Shown here piece after piece: positions 32,649 to 44,800 of a stretch of 47,711 bases of DNA. Below the pieces are notes generated by a model, which was given only the letters and a program-made list of their open reading frames with translations, searched no databases and had not been told where the DNA came from. Source of the DNA: Collinsella sp. (GTDB taxonomy: Bacteria; Actinomycetota; Coriobacteriia; Coriobacteriales; Coriobacteriaceae); the NCBI GenBank assembly GCA_018378775.1, contig JAGZWV010000009.1, positions 1 through 47,711 on the forward strand. The letters are read 5' to 3'. Each line of letters begins with the position of its first letter. The stretch's first letter is position 1. The translations under genes and the position numbers were made by a program.

Positions 32649-34058
32649 ATGGCCGGTAACATACAGGACAACTTCGACGAGAACGGCAATCCCATCCGCT
32701 GCTCCTTCTGCGGAAAAGAGCAGGGGCAGGTTCGCCGCCTTGTAAAGGGCCCTACCAACATCTTTATCTGCGACGAGTGCGTCGCCGCCTGCTCCGAGAT
32801 CCTGGAGGAGTCGCTGGCTTCGGACTTTATGGACGCAGCCCGCAACGGCAAGCTGCCGGGCTTCCTCAACGATCACGGCCAGGCTGCCGGGCAGCCTGCC
32901 GTGGATCCCGAGGCCGAGGGCTTTGAGCTCGAGGACGACGCCCGTCAGGTCATTACGCATGTGCCGACGCCGCATGAGATCTATGACGAGCTTTCGGCCT
33001 ATGTCATGGGCCAGGAGGACGCCAAGCGCGCCATGTCGGTTGCCGTGTACAACCATTACCGCCGCGTGATCGAGGGCGGTGCTGCGCTTTCGGCCTTTGG
33101 CGACGGCTTGGATTCGCAGCTCGACGATGATATGGACGAGGTGGAGCTCGCCAAGTCCAACATTTTGCTGCTCGGTCCCACCGGTACCGGTAAGACGCTG
33201 CTCGCCCAGACGCTTGCGCGCATCCTCGAGGTGCCGTTTGCCATCGCCGACGCCACGGCGCTCACCGAGGCCGGTTACGTGGGCGAGGACGTGGAGAACA
33301 TCCTGCTCAAGCTCATCAATGCCGCCGATGGCGACATTGAGCGCGCACAGGTTGGCATTATCTACGTGGACGAGATCGACAAGATCGCCCGCAAGGCCGA
33401 GAACCTCTCCATTACCCGCGATGTTTCGGGCGAAGGCGTTCAGCAGGCGCTGCTTAAGATTCTTGAGGGCACGGTGGCAAGCGTTCCGCCCACCGGCGGC
33501 CGCAAGCATCCCCAGCAGGAGCTGCTGCAGATCGATACGACCAACATCCTGTTCATCTGCGGCGGTGCCTTTGTGGGTCTGGACAAGATCATCGCCGATC
33601 GCGTGGGCAACAAGGGCGTGGGCTTCAACTCCGAGATCGCCGGCCCCACCTCGGTCGACGAGAACGACCTGCTGCGTCAGGTGCTCCCGCAGGACCTCAA
33701 CGCCTTTGGCATGATCCCCGAGTTTGTGGGACGTACGCCCGTCGTCACCCAGACGCAGGCGCTCGACGAGGATGACCTGGTGTCAATCCTGACCGAGCCC
33801 AAGAACGCCGCGGTGCGTCAGTACCGCAAGATGTTCCAGCTCGAGGACGTTGAGCTTGAGTTTGAGGATGCGGCCCTGCATGAGATCGCCCGCATGGCGC
33901 TCGCCCGCAAGACCGGAGCCCGCGGCCTGCGCTCCATCTGCGAGGACGTGCTGCAGCAGACGATGTTCGACCTCCCCAGCGAGGAGGGCGTCACCAAAGT
34001 CATCGTGACCGAAGCCTCCGTAAAGGGCGAAGAACAACCCCAGCGCATCTACGGCTAA
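32649..34058 (+). CDS. clpX: ATP-dependent Clp protease ATP-binding subunit ClpX
   Basis: A 469-residue AAA+ unfoldase that feeds substrates to ClpP. The N-terminal zinc finger is CSFCGKEQGQVRRL...CDEC. Walker A is GPTGTGKT, Walker B is IIYVDEIDK, and the pore-loop region contains GYVGEDVEN. It is about 45 residues longer than E. coli ClpX (424), with an acidic insert between the zinc finger and the AAA domain (around residues 60-100) and one before Walker A (DDDMDEVELAKSN). A terminator follows. Confidence 0.97.
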   Translation: MAGNIQDNFDENGNPIRCSFCGKEQGQVRRLVKGPTNIFICDECVAACSEILEESLASDFMDAARNGKLPGFLNDHGQAAGQPAVDPEAEGFELEDDARQVITHVPTPHEIYDELSAYVMGQEDAKRAMSVAVYNHYRRVIEGGAALSAFGDGLDSQLDDDMDEVELAKSNILLLGPTGTGKTLLAQTLARILEVPFAIADATALTEAGYVGEDVENILLKLINAADGDIERAQVGIIYVDEIDKIARKAENLSITRDVSGEGVQQALLKILEGTVASVPPTGGRKHPQQELLQIDTTNILFICGGAFVGLDKIIADRVGNKGVGFNSEIAGPTSVDENDLLRQVLPQDLNAFGMIPEFVGRTPVVTQTQALDEDDLVSILTEPKNAAVRQYRKMFQLEDVELEFEDAALHEIARMALARKTGARGLRSICEDVLQQTMFDLPSEEGVTKVIVTEASVKGEEQPQRIYG

Positions 34059-34079
34059 ACCAGCCAAAAACGTGCTTGC

Positions 34080-34116
34080 AAATAGCCTCCGACCACCCGC
34101 GGTCGGAGGCTATTTT
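34080..34116 (+). terminator. Rho-independent terminator after clpX
   Basis: A 15-bp perfect stem (34080-34094 / 34101-34115, arm AAATAGCCTCCGACC) with a 6-base loop, followed by T-rich sequence. The A and T ends make it work on both strands. Confidence 0.93.
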
Positions 34117-34209
34117 ATATATACGCAATAACCCCAACTACCTGTGTTATTCTGTGTGTTTGTTTAAGCCTCAGCGAAGTCATATCAGACTGAAGTAATC
34201 GATACCTAA

Positions 34210-34324
34210 GGGGAGGAATGTAGGCCCGATTTTCGTAGATTCCGCACGAGCCGAAGACCACTTAATGTGGTCTTCGCGCGAGCCAGGACTTGACCGAGCG
34301 AAAATCGGGCCTACATTCCTCCCC
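34210..34324. repeat. Nested palindrome upstream of valS (copy A)
   Basis: A perfect 26-bp outer inverted repeat (34210-34235 / 34299-34324, arm starting GGGGAGGAATGTAGG). Inside is a second perfect hairpin, GAAGACCAC-TTAAT-GTGGTCTTC (34253-34275). The linkers between the two stems (17 and 23 bases) are not complementary to each other. It ends 20 bases before the valS ATG, so its right arm lies just before the ribosome binding site. A diverged relative lies downstream of valS at 37051-37170. It has no T-tract, and no T-box antiterminator motif is present. Confidence 0.85.
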
Positions 34325-34344
34325 GATGGGCAAGGGAGAGATAT

Positions 34345-37041
<2,697 letters not shown>

Positions 37042-37050
37042 ATTTTACTG

Positions 37051-37170
37051 AGGGGCGCGTCCCGACGCTTTGCTCGCTACTGCGGACAGTCCTGCGCAAG
37101 ACGGACAGCACATTAAGTGCTGTCCTTTGCGTGCGGAACTTGTATCGAGCAAAGCGTCGGGCCGCTCCTA
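37051..37170. repeat. Nested palindrome downstream of valS (copy B)
   Basis: A 16-bp perfect outer stem (37061-37076 CCCGACGCTTTGCTCG with 37146-37161), extended imperfectly to 37051 and 37170. The inner 9-bp perfect hairpin is GGACAGCAC-ATTAA-GTGCTGTCC (37103-37125). Linkers share blocks with copy A: GGA(A)CTTG, CGAGC.AAA, TCGGGCC. The inner loop sequence CACATTAAGTG is the exact reverse complement of CACTTAATGTG in copy A. It starts 10 bases after the valS stop. Confidence 0.8.
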
Positions 37171-37320
37171 GTTCGTTTACGTGGTTGTTTGCATCTGGCG
37201 CGTTAGGGCCACAGGGTTGTGGCCTTGATCTCGCTGCAAAGCGGTGTTTGGCTGATATTTTGAATGGGAGGGGCTCGTTGTTGCTTACGGGCCTCTTTTT
37301 ATGTTGAGGGGTCTTTGGCT

Positions 37321-38664
37321 ATGGCAAAGCGTTCTGGGTTGTATTCGGTGCCGTTTGAGGTTCCGGAGCTTTCTTTTGATGAGGCTGTTGCACTTGCGGC
37401 CGATACGGGCAAGATCGCGCGTTATTCCACGCCACTGCTCGAGACCGTCGTCGAGATGCTCGATGAGCTTGGTCGTCCTGACGAGTTCTATGATTGCGTC
37501 CAGATAGCCGGTACCAATGGAAAGACCTCGACGACGCGATTCTCGGCTGCCATTCTTCGTGGTGAGGGCCTTAAGACGGCGCTCTTTACGTCTCCACATC
37601 TGGTGCGTTATCCCGAGCGTATGGAGATTGACGGAAAGGTCGTTTCGGACGAGGTCTTTGCACATGGTGTCTCTGCGGCGTATGAGGCAGGTCGACGTCT
37701 CAACGCACGTCGTGAGGCGGCGGGTGAGGAGCTCCGTTCTATTACGCCCTTCGATCTTTTGTCCGTGGCCGGTTTGACTATGTTTGCTGAGGCTTGCGTG
37801 GACGTGGCCGTGCTTGAGGTTGGCATGGGCGGACGATGGGATGCTACGAGTGCGACCGATCCCGTGGCTGTCGCCATTACGGGCATTGGACTCGACCATA
37901 CGAAGGTCCTTGGCGACACGCTTGAGGCTATTGCGGGGGAGAAGGCTGCGGTTATTAAGCCTGGTCGTTTGGTTGTTTTGGGCGAGGGTACGCATGAGGC
38001 GAGCGTTCAGCGTGTGATGGATGCCCGTTGCCGCGAGTGCGGTGTTGTGCCGCTCGTGGTGAGCCATACGACGACCAAACTTCCGGCACACGTGGGCGAT
38101 ACGGTGGAGTTTAGCTGCACCACGCCGCGCGCAATCTATACGTCGAGCATGGTCAAGCCGGCCTATCAGCCGCAGAATGCCGCGTGCGCGATTATGCTGT
38201 GCGAGGGCTATTTGGGTCGCGAGCTCGACCATGAGGCGCTCGACGTTTCGCTTATGGGCTGCCCCACGCCGGGTCGCTTTGATGTGCTGGGAACCGATCC
38301 GCTCAAGTTGATCGATGCCTGCCATAACCCCCAGAGCTGCGAGAACTTTGTGAGCGCGCTGGACGAGATCGATCCGTGCGTAGAGAATCGCCCGACGTTG
38401 CTGTGCGCCGCGCTGGCAGACAAGGACGTGGCGGGCATCGTCGACGTGCTGATTCCGGCCTTCCCGCGCGTGGTCGTGACGCAGACCGATTCCGATCGCG
38501 CCCTGCCGGCAGAGGAGCTTGCCGCTCTGGTGGACGCCGATAAGCTTGCGGGCGTGTACCCCAGCGTGTCCGAGGCCCTCGCAGCCTTCGAGGCTGTGGG
38601 CGAGTCCTTCGTAGCGGCCGGCACCATCACCCTAGCAGGCGAAGTGGCCGGCCTGCTCCGTTAA
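37321..38664 (+). CDS. folC: Folylpolyglutamate synthase / dihydrofolate synthase
   Basis: A 447-residue Mur-ligase-type enzyme that adds glutamate to folates and may also make dihydrofolate. The ATP loop is IAGTNGKTSTTRF. FTSPHLVRYPERM follows, and VAVLEVGMGGRWDATSATD is the FolC signature. GLDHTKVLGDTLEAIAGEKA contains the conserved His and carboxylated-lysine region. Start ATG 37321 has GAGGGG about nine bases upstream. The 5' region from 37171 also contains a 7-bp hairpin, GGCCACA/TGTGGCC (37207-37224). The end is followed 15 bases later by a TTGCGGTG palindrome. Confidence 0.94.
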   Translation: MAKRSGLYSVPFEVPELSFDEAVALAADTGKIARYSTPLLETVVEMLDELGRPDEFYDCVQIAGTNGKTSTTRFSAAILRGEGLKTALFTSPHLVRYPERMEIDGKVVSDEVFAHGVSAAYEAGRRLNARREAAGEELRSITPFDLLSVAGLTMFAEACVDVAVLEVGMGGRWDATSATDPVAVAITGIGLDHTKVLGDTLEAIAGEKAAVIKPGRLVVLGEGTHEASVQRVMDARCRECGVVPLVVSHTTTKLPAHVGDTVEFSCTTPRAIYTSSMVKPAYQPQNAACAIMLCEGYLGRELDHEALDVSLMGCPTPGRFDVLGTDPLKLIDACHNPQSCENFVSALDEIDPCVENRPTLLCAALADKDVAGIVDVLIPAFPRVVVTQTDSDRALPAEELAALVDADKLAGVYPSVSEALAAFEAVGESFVAAGTITLAGEVAGLLR

Positions 38665-38678
38665 CCCATCCCCTCAGC

Positions 38679-38745
38679 AGTTGCGGTGAAATACGGACTG
38701 TTTTACAAGCCAGAAGCCTCAAACGGTCCGTATATCACCGCAACT
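38679..38745. repeat. Palindromic repeat, TTGCGGTGAAATA family, copy 4
   Basis: Left arm 38679-38703 (AGTTGCGGTGAAATACGGAC...) pairs with right arm 38721-38745 over 25 positions, with one A-A mismatch (same place as copy 3) and one T-G pair. The centre is 17 bases. It follows the folC stop by 14 bases. Confidence 0.87.
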
Positions 38746-38820
38746 CAAATTAGCTGCCCTGGGGTGCCCGTTTACGAAGCCATTTATGCCGCTTAACCTG
38801 TGGCATATTGCAAACCTCCA

Positions 38821-38883
38821 TTGACGAAGGATGCGCTCAACTTAACTTGCCAATCGGACCAGTGCTGTTTGGTCCGTTGAGCG
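38821..38883 (+). promoter_or_regulatory. Candidate promoter and folded leader of the giant surface protein
   Basis: TTGACG (38821-38826) and TAACTT (38843-38848) are 16 bases apart and could be -35 and -10 boxes. Overlapping them, CGCTCAAC (38834-38841) pairs with GTTGAGCG (38876-38883) and encloses GGACCA/TGGTCC (38856-38861 / 38870-38875). If transcription starts further upstream, this nested hairpin would sit just ahead of the ribosome binding site GGGAGG. The two readings exclude each other. Confidence 0.35.
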
Positions 38884-38897
38884 TGTCGGGAGGAAAC

Positions 38898-41800
38898 ATG
38901 AACAGAAGGCATGTCAACGCGGCCATTACCGCGGGTCTGGCTCTGACGATGACGGTCGGCTCGGTGCCGCCGCAGGCATTCGCCGAGATGATGCAGGGTG
39001 ATACCACCCAAGTCGTTGCCGAGCAAAGCGATGCGACGGGTGCGGCCGCCGCGTCTGCGGACACCACCCAGTCAACCTCGCAAGACCAGAGTGAAGATAA
39101 GATCGCCTCTTTTGCCAGCCTGAACGAGCTGCATGTTGCCGAGGGTTCCGACGCCACGCTGCCCCAAACTGTAACGGCAACCTACGAGAGCGGTACATCC
39201 AAGCAGGAAAACGTCACCTGGAAGTTGAACGGCGCTGATGCTCCGGCAACGCTGGCGCAGCTGCCTGTCGGCTCGTATGAGTTTGAGGGTGCCGTCGACG
39301 GCGCCACGCAGACGGTCAAGCAACGCGTGGTTGTTGAAGCTGTTACGGCGGACCCGGCGGCAGTTGACGCAGCCAACGTCGTTGCGCCGACCAGCGAAGA
39401 CGGCCACAAAGTCGTTTCAGTTGAATCTAATCCCATCATTGAAAAGTATGTCGGCTTCGATAACGGCGACTATGTGCCATCCTCTGAAGTGAAGGTAAAA
39501 TGGTCTGACGGCACCGAGGGCTCTGCTTTTGTGCAGTGGGATGAAAAGTCGATAGAGTCGTTTGCCTCAGCAACCGAAGAGTCCGAAATCGCCATCACGG
39601 GCCAGATTCGCGGTGCGTACGCTAACGGTCAATGGTTCTCGCTCGCTGAGCCGTTCGATGTGACCGGTGTTCTCAAAGTCTACGCTCCCCGCACCACGGG
39701 TGGCACTCAGTGGTCCACATGGACCGCAGCGGGTTATGCGCCCACGCTGACTTCGAGCGTGTCCGTTTACTACTCCAATGGTGAGTCCCGGTCGTGCCCG
39801 GTTGTGTGGAATAAAATTTCCGAGGACCAGTACCAGAATGCGGGCACGTTTATTGTTGAGGGCCATATAAAGGACTGTCCCTCCATGCTCGTGTACTGCA
39901 CCGTGTATGTTCGTGCGGTCAAGAGCGTCCAGACCGAGTTGACGTGTACGACCCTAACCGGTGAGGCCCCGTCTCTGCCGTATTCTGCTTCGGTTGTCTT
40001 TGATAACGGTGCTACCGAGCAGGTCCCGGTATCTTGGGATCCTGTTGACGCGTCGCTTTACTCTAAAGTGGGAACGTTTACGGTTAAAGGCAAACTCAAT
40101 GGTTTTGATAACCGTGAGGTTACCTGTACTGTCACTGTCAAGGACCCCAAGGACGTGCTCGATTTTGATTCACTGAGGTTCGAGCGCGTGGTCGGAGACA
40201 ACACTCCTCTTAGCACGTATGTCTATTTCCCCGTCACTCAGTCGAATAACACCATATACTCTCACGGCTATCAGGTTACTTGGGACAACGCCGATGTGTC
40301 TCAATTTCAAAAGGCCGGCACCTATACGGTCACGGGCACGCTCACGTCGTATGATGCGTCACCTGTTAACGGCCTTAAGGTGACTGCTCAGGTCGAGGTC
40401 AAGGAAGTTGCCTCTATCGACTCTCTTGCCCCCGTCAACACCCCCGTCGGCGTACGCCCTACAACGGGCAGCGGTCTTCCCGGCGGCGTTTTAGTTACAT
40501 TTACCGACGGTACAAAGCAGCAGTGCGTCATTGCGTGGGATCCCATTTTGGACACACAGGTGGCAAACGAGGGGTCATTTAAGCTTTCCGGCTCGCTGAC
40601 ATATTGGACCAATACCTCATCTTCATCGACTAGTCAGGTGGAGCTGGGTGACAGCAATCGAGTCACGGCGACCATTTCCGTCCGCGCCCTGCAGATGCCT
40701 TCTTCGACATCGACAAGCACGCTTATCGGATGCCAGCCCAATATGCCCGATTCAATCGAGGCCACGATGTGGAATGGTTCGCGAGGTAATTTCCCCGTTC
40801 AGTGGTCGACGATTAGTCAGGACGCCCTAAAGAACCTTGGCCAGATTACGGTCAACGGATACTTTACCGGTTCCAACATCCCGGTTACGGCGACGGTCAA
40901 TATTTGTGATCTCGAAGATAACAACATCGGCAAGATTCCTTATATTCCCGGCGCCGGACTTCTGGCTCCGCGCTATCTGTCCGATCTGTATTTATCGGAC
41001 GGCAGCTCCTACTACCCCAGGTATTCCTCGGGACAGCCTTATAGCTGGGATGAGTTCCCTCAAGAGCTGCTGGACGGCAAACCGGGCGAGTACGAAATTA
41101 CCGGCACGATCGCCGACTCGCTGGCAAAGATCCATGCGACTGCGGTGTGCGGCGAGGTCAAGGGTGTCAACAACTACAGCGATAACGGTGTGACGCTTGG
41201 ACAGTCGTACGAGGACTGGCGCGTTATCTATCCCGGTGAGGAAGTCAATCTGGACTACTTCTACGTGTCCGGCGCATTGCAGGACGGAACGACTTTTGAC
41301 AGTCTCGGCGTCAACTGGGATACCTACGACAGGTACCCCCAGAAGGACTGCACGATAACTGGAACGGTCGCCGGAACGAATATCCCCGTGAAGGTCCATG
41401 TCATCGTGACTAAAAACTGGGAAGCTCAGCCGCAAACTATTACGGTGCTCAAGGGCAGCGACGGCACCGCCATGCTTCCCAGCTATGCCGAACTTGTTAG
41501 CCCCGATGCGGTCGAGCATCCGGATTATTCGCACAAATACGCCGAGGCCAAGTGGAACACGAAGGGCTTCGATTGGACCCAGGGCGGCGTGGTCCGCGGC
41601 ACTGCAACAATGAGCTTTAGCACGGGGAGCGGCATGCAGACGGTCGACGTTCCGATTACTGCCACCGTTAAGATCGCGAGCAAGGCGACCTCGGTGCAGG
41701 GCGGAACCATATGGACCGTCCCCGGCATCAAGCCGATGCTGCCGGAATACCTTGAGGTTCGATATGACAACGATGTGTCTTCTGAGCCCCAGCGCGAAAA

Positions 41801-44800
41801 GGTCACATGGGACCGTGTCGCCGAAGACGCGTATGCCAAGGACGGTTCGTTTAAGGTGAAGGGCAAACTCCAGGGTGGTGCCGAGGCGACGATCACTGTC
41901 GACGTCTGCTCTGTCACCTCTATTGCCGTTCCTGAGCGCATTGCCACGGCCAATGGCGTCGTTCCCGAGCTGCCGTGGAATGTCTCGGTTGCTACGAGTG
42001 ATGGCAAAACGCACAATGCTCAGGTTCAATGGGATTACGTTCGTCCCTCGGTTTATACCGGAGAACCGGGTCAGGTCACGACAGTGTCTGGCACGCTGTT
42101 TGCAAGCGGCCTTAACGGATACGCCGACGGCACCAACACCGGCCTCACTGTTCAGACCAAGATCGTTATCCAAGGCGTTGAGAAGGCAATCGATAATGGT
42201 GAGACCGCGGTGACCACCAAGGCGGGCACTGCGCCTGCTATGCCTTCCAAGATGGCGGTCGAGATGAGCGACGGCTCTGTTTCGACGGCGGCAATTGATT
42301 GGGATCCGATCGCGCCCGAGAAGTACGAGCGGCCTGGCACGTTCTATGCGACGGGCCATGTGGTCGGCTTTGATGCCGCTGCTGTTATGGCGCTTTTGGA
42401 CGATGAGGGCCAGAAGGTCGGCGTGGATGAGAACGGTAACGTGACCGCCAAGGTGATGGTTGCCGACAAGAAGGCGAAGAAGGTGGCGCTGCAGCCCGAG
42501 GCCGTCGTGGTCAACACCACGGTCGGATCGATGCTGGAGCTGCCCGATGCCGTGTCCGTATATTACTCGGATGGCTCAGCGCGGGATACTCGGGGCAGTT
42601 TAGGCGGCATCGAGATCGAAAAGTGGACCGACACCGACGGCATCGACCTCTCCAATCCGCTCGCCAAGAAGGGTACGTATAAACTCGTCGGCAAGCTCAA
42701 GGATGTCGACAACGTCAACGCCATCGTGTACGTCAACGTCTCCGAGGCGCCGCGAACCATCACCAAGCTCGAGGCCAAGTCGTTTAGCGTTGCCAGTGGT
42801 ACGTCCAAGCAGGAACTGTACGCCCAGATGCCCAAGCAAGTTGTGGCGACCTATTCCGATGGCTCGACCGATCTGCTCGACATTGACGTGTGGGATCTTT
42901 CTAACGTCACGGACGAGCTGCTCAACGGAACCGGCACCGTGGAGATCACGGGTACGGTTAAGCTCAACGGCGCCAAGGTGACCTGCAATGTGACCGTGGT
43001 GGATCAGAAGGCCCAGACGCCCGACTACGTCGAGCCGATCGATGTTGTTGAGATTGTGGACAATGCCAAGGTCAGCGACCTTATGGATAAACTGCCGTCC
43101 AAGGTGACGGTTGTCATGAAGGACGGCAAGACCAAGAAAGAGACGCCCGTTAAGTGGTCTCAGGTCGACAGCCTGGGCCGTGCCGGCACCGAGTTTGAGG
43201 TCACGGGTCTAACGGACAACGGTATGACCGTAAAGGTGAAGGTCAAGGTAACCGCGCATATCGTTGGCTTTGATAACGTTGACGAGATTGAGGTCGAGCG
43301 CGATACCAAGGCGGCTGATGCTTTGGCCAAGCTACCTGCCACGGTCACGGCGATCTACTCTGACGATACCGATTCCGAAGCCGGCGTAACGTGGAATACC
43401 AATGATCTCTCCGACAAGGACTTTGCCAAGGAAGGTGAAGTTACGGTTAAGGGCACGGTTGCCGGCACGGATCAGAAGGCGGAGTGCACCATCAAGGTCG
43501 TCAAACCGCTTCGTGAGATTCCTGATCACCTGGCTGGTACGGTTGACCCTGTGACGCTCGACGACGGGGCAAAGCCCGAGGCTGTTGTGGCCGCGCTGTC
43601 TACTACCGTGAAGGTTGCGATGAAGGACGGATCCGAGATCGACTCGAAGATCGCCTGGACCGCTCCCAAGGAGAACCTCACCATCAAGAATGATGGCACG
43701 AGCGTTGTCGTTATGGGCAAAACCGCGGTTGGTAGCTTTGAGGTCAAGGCTACGGTCAACCTGGTGCCGGTCGTCGAGAGCGTCGCTGACATCAAGCTTT
43801 CGGTTGCTCGCAACACTGCCGCCGACGACATTGCTCTGCCCACCCAGGTGACGCTTAACATGTCTGATGGCTCGACGAAGGCCGCTGCCGTCACGTGGGA
43901 TAAGAGCCCGCTCACGGCAGATGCCTTGGGCAAGCTGGGTGACATCGCACTTGAAGGCGCGGTCGAGGGCTCTTCGGTCAAGGCCAAGTGCACGATTACG
44001 GTCGTGAAGAGCGATGCCGAGATTCCGGCGTCCGTTGAGCCTATTGCCGGAATTTCCGTTCCCGAGGGCGCGTCTGCCGATGCGGTGCGCGAGGCACTCA
44101 AGGGCGTGAAGGCGACCGTTCGCATGAAGGACGGCAAAACGACGGCGGAGTCCGAGATCACATGGACCGAGGTTCCTGCCGCGGCCGACACGTACGGCAA
44201 CGGCGTCGTTGCCAAGGGCGTGACGGTGAACGGCAACCTGCCCGTCGAGGTCATTGTTACCTCCACGACGACGATCAACAAGGTTGCCGAGGTGCCGCAG
44301 ATCAAAGTTGAGCGCGATGCCAAGGCCGACACTGTGACGGGGCAGCTGCCCAAGAAGGTTGCCGTGACGTACTCCGATGGCCACACGGACGAGGCCGCGG
44401 TCACGTGGAATACGGATGGCCTGGACAAGCATCTTGCCACCGTTGGCGAGTACACGATCGAGGGCTCCGTCGAGGGCACGACGCTCAAAGCGACCTGCAA
44501 GCTGGTCGTCGAGACGCCGGCAAGCGAGATTCCCGTGAGGCCTGCGACGTTCGCTCCCGTTGAGGTGTTCGAGGCAAGCTCTGCCGCCGATGTGCTGAAG
44601 GCGCTGCCCAAGAAGGTCTCCGTGATGATGAAAGACGACAGCCAGGAAGACTACGATGTCGATTGGGAGAATGTCCCCGCACTGGATTGGGGTGCCGATG
44701 ATGTGACCGTGGACGGTAAGGTTCGCGGTAGGGATCTGACGGTCAGCTGCATGGTACGCGTTAAGCCGCGCCCGGCAGCCAAGGGGCTCGTTATCGTTGA

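Noticed and set aside
34117..34344. T-box riboswitch controlling valS
   Set aside because: No GGTGG...ACC antiterminator block and no specifier-loop layout; the structure is a nested palindrome with a relative after the gene.
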